This document shows positions 33,301 through 41,600 of a DNA stretch of 43,559 bases, piece by piece. A program made the translations under genes and the position numbers. This stretch comes from a virus. The stretch lies in the IMG/VR virus record IMGVR_UViG_3300024264_001189, positions 1 to 43,559 of that record. One strand, 5' to 3'. The notes under the pieces are model-generated. The model saw nothing but the letters and a program-made list of their open reading frames with translations, was not told the origin of the DNA and searched no databases. Within the stretch, counting starts at the first letter, position 1. Each line of letters opens with the position of its first letter.

Positions 33301-35159
33301 CCACCCCATTTTAAATCATTGACATATGCATCTAGTGCAAATCCTAAATCTCTAATACATTTTAGATCATCACCTGCAAATGTAACAGTTACTACACCGT
33401 CAATTAATGCTGTTTTGCCAGCTAACATAGCAGTTGAACCAGTTTTTAATACTGCATCACTCTGCCATGCATAATCTGGAACTGTTCGTAGTGCTGGTAA
33501 AATATCAGCACCAGTTGTTCTATCAAGTATATCGCCTTCTTGTATTACATTTTTAATAATAGTTGCAAGTGCTACTGCTGCATCTGAATCACTTGCAGAC
33601 GCTGCTCCTGCTGTAGTATTTTGTGTTTCGGTATTACCTGTTTGTTTTGTAATCGTTACGTCTTTCATAATATCATCAATGATACTAATTAAATGAGTGT
33701 AACCTGCTACTGTTGAAGTTAGGAATGGACCTGTTTGATCACTCTTGCTAAATCCATCGTATGAGAAAAATCTAGCTGCATCGTGTGTAGCACTATTGCC
33801 GCCGTACAGCATATCAAAACAAATTGCATTTAGTACAAATAGTACGTCTCGTGTACATTTAAATACATTGTGTGTAGAACTTGGATACTGTGTTGCTACA
33901 AATTCGTTAACGTCTGCTGCAATAAAGTCTCTGTTGTTTACAATCTGATCTTTTAGTGAAATTACACTTGCAGATGCAGTTGAAGGGTTAGTAAATGTAA
34001 CTGCTTTTAAAAATGCAATCTGTTCAGTTTGCGTTGCACTTGCATAATCAACTCTAGTAGCACTGTCTACAGCAATTGAGTTAAATGTATTAAAGTAAGT
34101 ATCTACTGCTGTATCAGAACTTCCAGTTACGCCAGCTAGTGCTTTAATTGCTGTTTCTAAACCGTCAATTGCTGCTGTGACTGTTCCGGATAACGGATAT
34201 TCATTTGAATTAGCTTCTGCCAATGCTTGGAACGTTGCTCCGTAGTTTGTACCTAAAGAACTATCATACGCAACACTGTCTAAGAAGTAACCTAAATCTC
34301 TTTTACATTTTACACCTGAATTACTTAATACTGCTGATTCTACTATTTCTTTGCTGTTAAGTGTTAAGTAGTTAGTTGCTGTTGGAAATGCATTATAACT
34401 ATCAGCAGTTACGTATTTGTTTGTACCTGCTGTATCACTTGCTGGTGGCTTACCTGCTAGTGCGTGATCTTCTAATTGTTCTCCTGCTGCTGTACCAAAT
34501 TGTAACGGATTGTATCTTAAAATAGACTGTGTACGTCTTACAACTGAAAACTGATCGCCTTGTGAAGTATCTCTTGTTTCCCAATAATAACCATCAAACT
34601 TATCAAAAATACCATACTTACGATTAGGTGGATTTAGTATTGGATCTCGTTGTGATGATGCATTTTTAACATCTCCTACATAACTTGTACTCTTAATACC
34701 AAATGTAGCAGCTGAAACACGTCCTGGTTGATAACGGAAAAAACGTTTTGAAGTTAGGATTGCTGTTTCGTCTGCAGGAGCAGTAACCAACGCACCTGAT
34801 TCTTCTGGCAAGTGTCTAATACCCCAACCTTGTAGTCCGCCTACGCCACTGTACCAATTAAACGTATTTGGTAAAGCACTGTATTCTGCAGGCTCACTTG
34901 ACCATTCGCTTGGGTTAACATCATATGTGTTAACATCAGCAAAAATACCTAGTGCAACTTCTGACCTTGGAATACCAAGTAACGAAAGTGCAACTTCTGA
35001 TTGTATTTTATTTTGTTCTACTACAGGTATTGCAGTTTGGTCTGTTGCAACAACCACCGGAATACTTTTTGCTGCAGGCTGTGCTCCGGGCGTTACCGGT
35101 GTTGTTCTACCTACGTTAACAACTGATGCATTATTGTTTATATTTGTTAAACTACTCAT
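30378..35159 (-). CDS. Giant virion structural protein with four Cys-x-Arg-Asp repeats
   Basis: 1593 aa, among the longest here. It shares LLGIPRSEVALGIFADVNTY (61-80), FFRYQPGRVSAATFG (140-154), VEFSWYGAVGALFLAYVPVD (1149-1168) and YGASYYIDGGD with the 1159-residue paralogue. Between the second and third module sits an extra region of about 1000 residues, compared with about 110 in the paralogue. It holds four copies of a C(K/T/I/A)RD unit followed by a helix and D..YGGN or similar, at Cys285, Cys435, Cys601 and Cys755. The ATG shares one base with the upstream stop context (TAATG). A fibre or baseplate role is likely. The exact role is unknown. Confidence 0.76.
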   Translation of the reverse strand: MSSLTNINNNASVVNVGRTTPVTPGAQPAAKSIPVVVATDQTAIPVVEQNKIQSEVALSLLGIPRSEVALGIFADVNTYDVNPSEWSSEPAEYSALPNTFNWYSGVGGLQGWGIRHLPEESGALVTAPADETAILTSKRFFRYQPGRVSAATFGIKSTSYVGDVKNASSQRDPILNPPNRKYGIFDKFDGYYWETRDTSQGDQFSVVRRTQSILRYNPLQFGTAAGEQLEDHALAGKPPASDTAGTNKYVTADSYNAFPTATNYLTLNSKEIVESAVLSNSGVKCKRDLGYFLDSVAYDSSLGTNYGATFQALAEANSNEYPLSGTVTAAIDGLETAIKALAGVTGSSDTAVDTYFNTFNSIAVDSATRVDYASATQTEQIAFLKAVTFTNPSTASASVISLKDQIVNNRDFIAADVNEFVATQYPSSTHNVFKCTRDVLFVLNAICFDMLYGGNSATHDAARFFSYDGFSKSDQTGPFLTSTVAGYTHLISIIDDIMKDVTITKQTGNTETQNTTAGAASASDSDAAVALATIIKNVIQEGDILDRTTGADILPALRTVPDYAWQSDAVLKTGSTAMLAGKTALIDGVVTVTFAGDDLKCIRDLGFALDAYVNDLKWGGDGHTVANATTYNTGLLVSAEREGEAHYYFRNILRQKLYDINETAARTKLGVISAYQIQAVTANGTPGSKYPPQPGPDNTTTGLISNAQVAAAAYGQRPKLDTIFSVYDKYLGYLVSQSLAYDSSVYDLDVLKYKCARDVRYVVEAYASDLQYGGNAATAYQAYKYYAGDTLKVFSQTDGGVIAEVARHQFLKSLLTDSSQVTVTRTDASTVNIDSVATRFALSTAQVDKLEDLADIVIGNFTTKFTGSLEYGKAGQFGDLLILRDGLIMTHGAVYDPSLLRPQTKYKSHIDTGADAISIIGASCTIGQYVVYYGDSTDLVDGKMYFVSNVEGPKSNIIQLVDPAVADFDEFDFQVPEGRTPIALSDAGTQCFIQTVVPFKFPTTYNDAGHPTDWPVDARKVQDGMFPYLYSSSNVLPLETVDKAVGYIDTAIDTSVDAASMRQQIDELNYKYKTWVRDMVDPQFYSVYEYRVPRSRFSGDSLDGDTRGAVYSDNVLDNKAGAPFTENNLQLSQTSVWDMDFSKVTMLKVEFSWYGAVGALFLAYVPVDNGEARWVRVHHLRCSNQLKISSLGNATLPITYLVYGGGSENRFGLPNADRLQDPYGSYSESVVKYGASYYIDGGDRGTVRLFNHSSDTPTPVYGSKFKLGVTNTNADDPVAPYFTVTNLDPDTTGRDAPAVSTYYVGAKVITGNSQDQNVEVIWIDGSDVYLNKPVSQVSTITIIADRPSIIYGLKTKDNILSGEGIDVRNRVQVYPTRLSVGSAGTENCKVTLLKSPIFQSTTSTFNSLQNSTETDINTSYLISVDNAGYLSQNGEFTYGYFRASLNGSETLISVLGRLEKSNDSYYFYPTDTYNGTLVIAASSPFLKEGVFDSEGNSLTADETTFEKERLSSVEVALRAQAPIPRSGTSLASYYIAPGADEFDLLTYFDYNKEYISYPLTDKIETLYLATFANATNSANSIVDVSASLTWEEQ
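32800..34307 (-). repeat. Four C-x-R-D repeats coding for a helical module
   Basis: Units start at about 34307, 33857, 33359 and 32897 (KCKRDLGYFLDSVAYD, KCTRDVLFVLNAICFD, KCIRDLGFALDAYVND, KCARDVRYVVEAYASD). The pitch is about 150 to 165 residues. The last three end in a D(M/L)xxGG(N/D) turn. The single cysteine per unit could bind metal or form inter-chain contacts, though phage virions form in the reducing cytoplasm. Confidence 0.7.
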
Positions 35160-38100
35160 TAGTTAATTTTCCCTTTGGTTACTACGAAATTATTTTGTAG
35201 TGCTATGCTGCCACCAACTCCAGTCGGTTCTTGTATGTCACCAAGTGTACTTCCAAAATCTATTCCAACTGTATTGTTCTGTGTATTTATTGTAGTAATA
35301 GTACCATTGACCCCACTTACTGATGGCGTAGTCTGATGCCCTACAAGTCTTACAATATCGCCTGCTGTAAGTCCTGTTGTGCTAGACACTATTACTGAGT
35401 AGTCGCCACCTGGTGATTGAACACCTGCGCCTACAATTGTATTTTGCGGTACATACTCTGTATGTACAATTCTATAAATTAATCCTTGAGAATTAGCATT
35501 TGCTGCAAATAAAGTTGCATAGTTAGCTCTTTGTAATAAATCGTTTACATTTAACTGTTGTATTCTAAATCTAAAATTACCACTTTCTAAATCCTCAGTA
35601 CTGTGTGTAAACTGAATATACGGATTGTTTGATAATGTGTTTGAATAATCTGTGTCTAATTCTTCTACATTGTTTGTTTTTATAAGTTCGTTAATAATTG
35701 GTGTTAGTACACCTTGGTTAGCAGTAAAATCAAATAATACTCCGCTTTCTTGATATGTATAGTTTGGACTATTAAAGTCAACATTTGCTTCAATTTGAAT
35801 ATTAACACTATCATACTCTGAGTTGAATACATCTGGATTTTGTAAAAATTCGTTAGCAGGTCCTAACAACACATTAGGTGAAAGGACAACTTTAGTAGCA
35901 CCGTATGCAAATAATCCTGCTCCGCAATTATCAATTACGTTAGGTGTAACAATACCTTTTGAAACAGCATCAACATACACAGCATCAGAATAATTTCTAA
36001 ATGTGTTATGTGCAATTTTTACACTTCTTGCTTCAGACGCATATAATGGACTGTAATCGTATGAGTATGTTAACCCACCATTTGTAATTTCACAATTTAG
36101 TACTGTAAGATTTTCACTAAACACATCATTGTATGCATATATGCCGCCGCCAATAACATTATCTAATTCAACATTTTCAAATAATATGTCATTGCCAAAT
36201 ATTCTAATTGCATAATTTAAGTAAGCTGATGTTGTATCTTGTGCAAGGTATTGATTTACATGACTTCCGTCTAATCTTAGATTTTTTACACTAATATTTT
36301 CTTGTGTAGCATATGTCTCAGTATCTACAGTAATCATAGCATTTGATCCTGTAGTAATGTCAGTGGACCAATATTGTTTACGTATTCTTGTTTGGTCGCC
36401 TTGACCTGCTAATGTAAACCCTGATGGAATAGATAGTTGTTTAATAAAGTATGTTCTATTTTCTAAAGTATAACTATTTCTATTTTGTGTTTTAGCAGCG
36501 TCAATTTTTGCTTGAATAAGAACAGTGTCATCAATTACAACTGTGTTAGTTGCTTCTGCATAGAAACTAGTAGTTGTTTCTACTCTGTTATTAACTAAAT
36601 CAATAGCATCTATTTCAGTGTCAAACCAACCTAATTTGCTTGTTGTTGGAGCAGTAAGCGGCATGTGTACTACGCCACTTGCTTCATTGAAGGTGTTACC
36701 TGATGTTTTATTGCTCCAGTCAACTAAGTCAAAATCATAATAATCTGTATACGAAATGCTAGATAATGCTGTTGATAATTCTTTTGGTCCTAAAACTTTT
36801 ATTAAACTAAAGTTTGCTTCTGCCCCAATTTTTCTGTATAGTAATATTCCGTGATTTGTACTTTGACGTGCAAGTACCAGCTGTATGTTACTGCTGTTAT
36901 TAAATGTTAATAGTCCGGCTTGCTCAATCTCTACTGTTGCAGGACCAACGCTTTCACTTATTTTACCTGTAGTAAAATCAAATTGTGCTACACGATAACT
37001 AAACGTAACTTCGTCTCCGCTGCCGTCGGGTGTTGCAAAACCTACCGCAGTTGCAGAAACACCCATGTTTATATTAGTTTGTTCTGTAGCATCAGCACTT
37101 GCACCAAACACTCTTATTTTTTGTCCTACTTTAAAGTAAGGCATATCTGCAGATGGTACTGTTAAACTGTTAGTTAATGTACCAGTAGCTGCTGTAGATG
37201 CAACTACTGCACTAGTGTCGAATGTTTCGTCAACATCAATACTACCACTAACAACTAAGTTACCTCTAATACTTACGCCACCGTCTACACTTAATGCACC
37301 AGTATCAAAGTCTAGTGCTGTTGATGTATTGCGAATTTTAAGTCTTACGTTTTGATTAAAATCTAATAATGCACTATCTAATGTAGCTGACTGTTGCCCA
37401 TTTGTATTAAAATATAGTTTGTCATCTGATGCACCCGGAGTAGCTTCAGCTTTAATAAATGTAAGTCCGTCAACACTTCGAACTCCGCCTAAGCTTCCCC
37501 AGTTTGTTCCATCGTATCCTTCAAAAATACCTATTTCAGTATTAAGACGTAATGCACCAGCAGTGTTAGGATTTCTTTGTGCTGTAGTACCTGCTGGAAC
37601 AATTATAGCATTAGTTCCAGTAACTTGTAAATATCCATTGCCGTTTGGGCTAATTGAAATATTAGTATTATCTAATGTTGTACTTATTTGTGTGCCACTA
37701 AATTCAAGATTTTCTATAGTGTCAATATTTACAAATGTATATTGGCCGTTGCCATCAGTAGTTAAAAAGTTATTATTAGAGCCTTCTGCAATTCCTAAGT
37801 CAGTTAGTGTTGTAGGGATAGTAGGCTTATTTGTTAAATCATCATAACTAACAACTCCGCCTGCAGGTAAGTCTAAGTATTCAAAATCACCGCCAGCGGC
37901 AATAGTTAGATATTGTCCTGCTGTAGGTGTTTGGCCGCCGTCTTTAAGTTTTGCTGGAGTAATAAAATCATCATTAATTTGATTAAGACCAATCTCACCA
38001 GACAGGCCAAAGAAGTTAGTAGCGCCGCCACCGCCTGCGCCTGATCCTGCATCAACAAATTGTAAGTTGCCGGCGCCATCTGTAGCAAGAACTTGCCCGA

Positions 38101-38509
38101 TAGTTCCTTCATCTACATTTAGCTCAGTAACACTAATAGAGTTAGCATTAATTACTGCTGCACTTACTGTACCACTTAGCGCACCTCCTAATGTAGGGTC
38201 TTGCGCTGGTATGTCTTGGAATGTAACTAAGCCCGAACCGTTTGTAATTAATATTTGTCCATCTGTTCCATCTGTTACTAAATCAGTTATAGCTGCTGGA
38301 ATAGTTGGTGTGTTAGTTAACTCTGTATAACTGCCAGTAAAATCAGTATTATTAATAATAAATCTAGATGCTTGCACGTAGCCTACAGCAGACATATTTA
38401 GAGCATTTATAATACTACTATTTGTTAAAATCAGGTTATCACCGTCTGGCAATTCCTTAAATTTATTGCCGTCTGAAGTATCTACTACTAGTGGAAATCT
38501 ATTTGCCAT
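35159..38509 (-). CDS. Tail fibre or spike with right-handed beta-helix region
   Basis: 1116 aa. The N-terminal part carries fibre-type repeats (YTELTNTPTIPAAITDL near 61-77 and YDDLTNKPTIPTTLTDLG near 228-245) with GQILITNGSG-like turns and a GAGGGG hinge near 162. Residues about 660-900 look like a right-handed parallel beta-helix: TYFIKQLSIPSGFTLAGQGD, ISVKNLRLDGS, ILFENVELDNVIGGGIYAY, LTVLNCEITNGG, VKIAHNTFRNYSDAVYVD. This fold is typical of spikes that bind or cleave surface sugars. I see no clear catalytic pair. A GATAAATA late box stands upstream. The ATG has AGGA about ten bases away. Confidence 0.8.
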   Translation of the reverse strand: MANRFPLVVDTSDGNKFKELPDGDNLILTNSSIINALNMSAVGYVQASRFIINNTDFTGSYTELTNTPTIPAAITDLVTDGTDGQILITNGSGLVTFQDIPAQDPTLGGALSGTVSAAVINANSISVTELNVDEGTIGQVLATDGAGNLQFVDAGSGAGGGGATNFFGLSGEIGLNQINDDFITPAKLKDGGQTPTAGQYLTIAAGGDFEYLDLPAGGVVSYDDLTNKPTIPTTLTDLGIAEGSNNNFLTTDGNGQYTFVNIDTIENLEFSGTQISTTLDNTNISISPNGNGYLQVTGTNAIIVPAGTTAQRNPNTAGALRLNTEIGIFEGYDGTNWGSLGGVRSVDGLTFIKAEATPGASDDKLYFNTNGQQSATLDSALLDFNQNVRLKIRNTSTALDFDTGALSVDGGVSIRGNLVVSGSIDVDETFDTSAVVASTAATGTLTNSLTVPSADMPYFKVGQKIRVFGASADATEQTNINMGVSATAVGFATPDGSGDEVTFSYRVAQFDFTTGKISESVGPATVEIEQAGLLTFNNSSNIQLVLARQSTNHGILLYRKIGAEANFSLIKVLGPKELSTALSSISYTDYYDFDLVDWSNKTSGNTFNEASGVVHMPLTAPTTSKLGWFDTEIDAIDLVNNRVETTTSFYAEATNTVVIDDTVLIQAKIDAAKTQNRNSYTLENRTYFIKQLSIPSGFTLAGQGDQTRIRKQYWSTDITTGSNAMITVDTETYATQENISVKNLRLDGSHVNQYLAQDTTSAYLNYAIRIFGNDILFENVELDNVIGGGIYAYNDVFSENLTVLNCEITNGGLTYSYDYSPLYASEARSVKIAHNTFRNYSDAVYVDAVSKGIVTPNVIDNCGAGLFAYGATKVVLSPNVLLGPANEFLQNPDVFNSEYDSVNIQIEANVDFNSPNYTYQESGVLFDFTANQGVLTPIINELIKTNNVEELDTDYSNTLSNNPYIQFTHSTEDLESGNFRFRIQQLNVNDLLQRANYATLFAANANSQGLIYRIVHTEYVPQNTIVGAGVQSPGGDYSVIVSSTTGLTAGDIVRLVGHQTTPSVSGVNGTITTINTQNNTVGIDFGSTLGDIQEPTGVGGSIALQNNFVVTKGKIN

Positions 38510-38532
38510 GTGCGTCTAATCCTATATTAATG

Positions 38533-38540
38533 TATTTATC
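38533..38540 (-). promoter_or_regulatory. Late promoter box (GATAAATA) overlapping the 44-residue gene stop
   Basis: GATAAATA on the minus strand, 24 bases before the ATG at 38509. Its TAA is the stop of the small basic gene (CGA TAA). This is the same arrangement as at 15083-15090, where the box also uses a stop codon. Confidence 0.65.
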
Positions 38541-38670
38541 GCTTCCTAGGTATACCCTTTGGAGCTCCGTTAATTTTAATTCCAAGTCGTGGTCCACGGT
38601 TATAGACCACAACAGTTCTTTTGCCATTTGTATCACTAGCATGTTTTCCTTTAGGTTTAGCTTTCGACAT
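38536..38670 (-). CDS. 44-residue basic protein between two giant structural genes
   Basis: A small gene translating as MSKAKPKGKHASDTNGKRTV, then VVYNRGPRLGIKINGAPKGI and PRKR. About a quarter of the residues are Lys or Arg, with no acidic residue but Asp13. The ATG shares one base with the upstream stop (TAATG), and its own stop lies in a late promoter box. Tight coupling and sensible composition argue it is real. No family is recognised. It may bind nucleic acid or act as a minor virion or assembly protein. Confidence 0.6.
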   Translation of the reverse strand: MSKAKPKGKHASDTNGKRTVVVYNRGPRLGIKINGAPKGIPRKR

Positions 38671-41600
38671 TATGCTTTCCCTACTACTACTTCGACAATG
38701 CCTTTTATATTATCGGTATTAGTTTCTAAGCTCTTGCCAATAACAGTACCTACACTTGGTGTATTATTTACTACTGCAAAGCCTGCTGTTGCACTTGTGA
38801 CTAGTATATCACCTTTTTGTACAGGACCAATTACCATACAAGGAACACGCCCTGCAAGTGCTATTGCAGCAACATTGTCACCTTCTTGATGTGAGTTCAT
38901 TAAGTATGCTGGATTTGTAGAAACAACGCCTGCTACTCTATGATCGCCTTTTGTATTTGTTATAGTAACTTCTTCGCTACCACCAAATACAACAACAGTG
39001 CCTGGTTCGTATGCGTTGTCACTGACATAGTTTTCCGCCAAGTCAGCATACTGTGCTTGAGCTGCTGTACCAGTAAATGTTGCAGCATGTACAGTTGCAA
39101 ATGGATTAGTAGTACTACCTATATCACCTGTTAAAGGATCTCCGTTGCCGTCATCACCTAGTGAAATACTTCCTCCAACTTCTAGTGTACCTGTTGATGT
39201 AATAGCACCTACAGCTAATGTACCTACTGTTTCTATATTACCATTAGATTCTGTAACTTTAAATTTTTGGACACTAGCACTGTTAACTACAAAGTCACCG
39301 TCTATTGTAAGAGTTGTACCTACAGCAAGACTTTCACCAATTGTTACAGCACCAGCAGCATCAATATCATGTATATACAAATGCTTGTATCCATAGTCAG
39401 AACTACCAATATCAAAACCAGCAGTACCGTCGTTGCCGTTAATACTAGGTGTTATTGCTGTAGCAGTAAATTTAGCAGGTATATCGTTATTTGTTGCTCC
39501 CGGAACTACTATAGCAACTTCGCCTTCTTCTGTTAGACCACTGCCTGCACCTAATGATATCCCTGTTGTCTGTGCTCCTTTAGCATCAGCATCTTCGATG
39601 AATTTTGTATACATCCATCCACTAGCAACAAATTTACTAGTGGAAGCTTGCGCAGTTTGAAGCTCTGATTGACCAAACACTTCTGGTAGATTATCCCCGT
39701 CAATATCTGGATCAGTTAATCCGCCAATATTAATATTACCTGCAAAGTTTGTATCTGATGTACCTGTACCGCTACTGGTAAACATTAAGCCACCTGCACC
39801 GTTATGGTATGAAGTTACACCACCTGCACTTTCACTAATAACAACATTGTCAGCTAGTTTAAATCCAGCGTTACTTGCTGTTATAATACCAGTACTATCA
39901 GTTTTAACTATGCTGTCTTTACTACCTGCGGTCGAAATATTGATAACTTCGTATGTAAATACTCCGTCAGCAGTATCATCTTTATCGCCGGCTGTTCTTA
40001 CTACTGCACCTGTACTTTCTAGAGGTTCAAAAGGGTCAACGCCTGTTGTTTCATCAAAATCAACACCAATAAGATCTTTATGTAGTATTGCACCACCTTT
40101 ATCGGCTACAGTTTCAAATGATACTGCTGTTGCGGTTGCTGTTGTATTTTCATCTGCATTACCTATAACAGTCCAAGCACCTATTTGTTGTATTTCAGCT
40201 AAACTAATACCGTTGTTTTTGATACCTACCCAGCCATCAGTTATTTCAAAATTTGCACTATCAAAACTTGTTAATCCGCTACGTGCTTGCTTGGCTGTAG
40301 CATCACCTGTAGGTGCAGCAGCTTCTGTTGTTGCTAGTTGCATACTTAACTTGCTTTGTAATATAGCTGCATCTGGAGCAACGTCTTGGTTTACAATAAC
40401 TTCGTCGTTAATCTGTAAGTTATAATATGCTGTAGGATCATCAGGTACACTTACATCCTGTGATGTTGTATTTTGTCTACGTATGTAAAGTCCAATATCA
40501 CTTACAGGATCTGTGCCGCCAGCGCCGTTGTCTACAAATGGTTCTTCTTGTATGTTGATAATTTCATCAAACGGACCATTAATAGCATCAGCTGCTCCTC
40601 CAGGTGTTCCAGGATTACTAATTGCATAACTAGGTTGTCCTTTAGGATCTGTTGTAACAACGACTGTAGCAGTTGCAGTGTATATCGGAACACCAGCAAA
40701 TGATGGAGCAGCATCAACGTCTCCAGTAACTGAGTTATCAACATATTTGTTTACTTCTAGACCGCCATTAAATTCTGTTGCAGTTGGGAAGTAAGTAATT
40801 TGTAATGTAGATCCAAATGTTCTGTCATAATAAGATGTCTCGCCAACAATTGTACCATAAATTTCACTAGCATTACTGTTACATAGTACACGACCTACAT
40901 CAAAGTTATTCCCTGATGCTGACTGACTGTCAATTAATAATACCTTTGTTCCTGTGTATCCTAGTATGTGTCCACGGTCCGGAGCAGTAATTACAGTATC
41001 ACGCATATTTTTGAATTTATTAAAGTATTCAGTTTTACCGTCAACGTAGTCTCTATTAACAGCAATGGATCCGTCGTTATCACTTAAATTAACATTAGCA
41101 ATACCAGTAATAGTATTGTTAGCGGCTTGTAAATCACCAGTTAACGGAACACTACCGTTCTGTGCCAGAATCTTTGGACCAATACTGTTTGTAACAGGAG
41201 CACCTGCTTGATCAAATCCTAATCTTCTATTTACGTATCCACGTACAGCACTTTCTGTAGGCACTGTATCAATAGCATTGTCGCTCATTGCTGTGTCTGT
41301 ACTAAATTCTGTTACAACAACACCACGTTTAAATCCAATACCGTCAACATCTGAAAGTGCAATACTTGCCGCAAATGTAACTGTACCAGTACCTTGGTCA
41401 ACTGTAAAGAATCTACCAACACGGAAGAAACCATCTTGGTCAGTTGTTACATAAAATACTCTACCCTTTGTACGTTCTTGTACTTCGTTTGCTTGGTTAG
41501 CTTCTTGTGCAGGAAAGCCAAGTAGTACGTTTGGATAGTTAGTTTGGTTAAAGCTACCTGTACCAACATCAAGCATATCGTGTCCTGTTGCACGACAGGT

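Noticed and set aside
30378-35159. C-x-R-D repeats as a zinc-binding cluster
   Set aside because: Each unit has a single cysteine about 150 residues from the next and no nearby His or Cys partner, so a classical zinc site is not supported.
39847-40425. 192-residue open frame on the plus strand within the last structural gene
   Set aside because: It is a shadow of the minus-strand coding frame with Ser/Ala/Val-rich low-complexity sequence and no domain.
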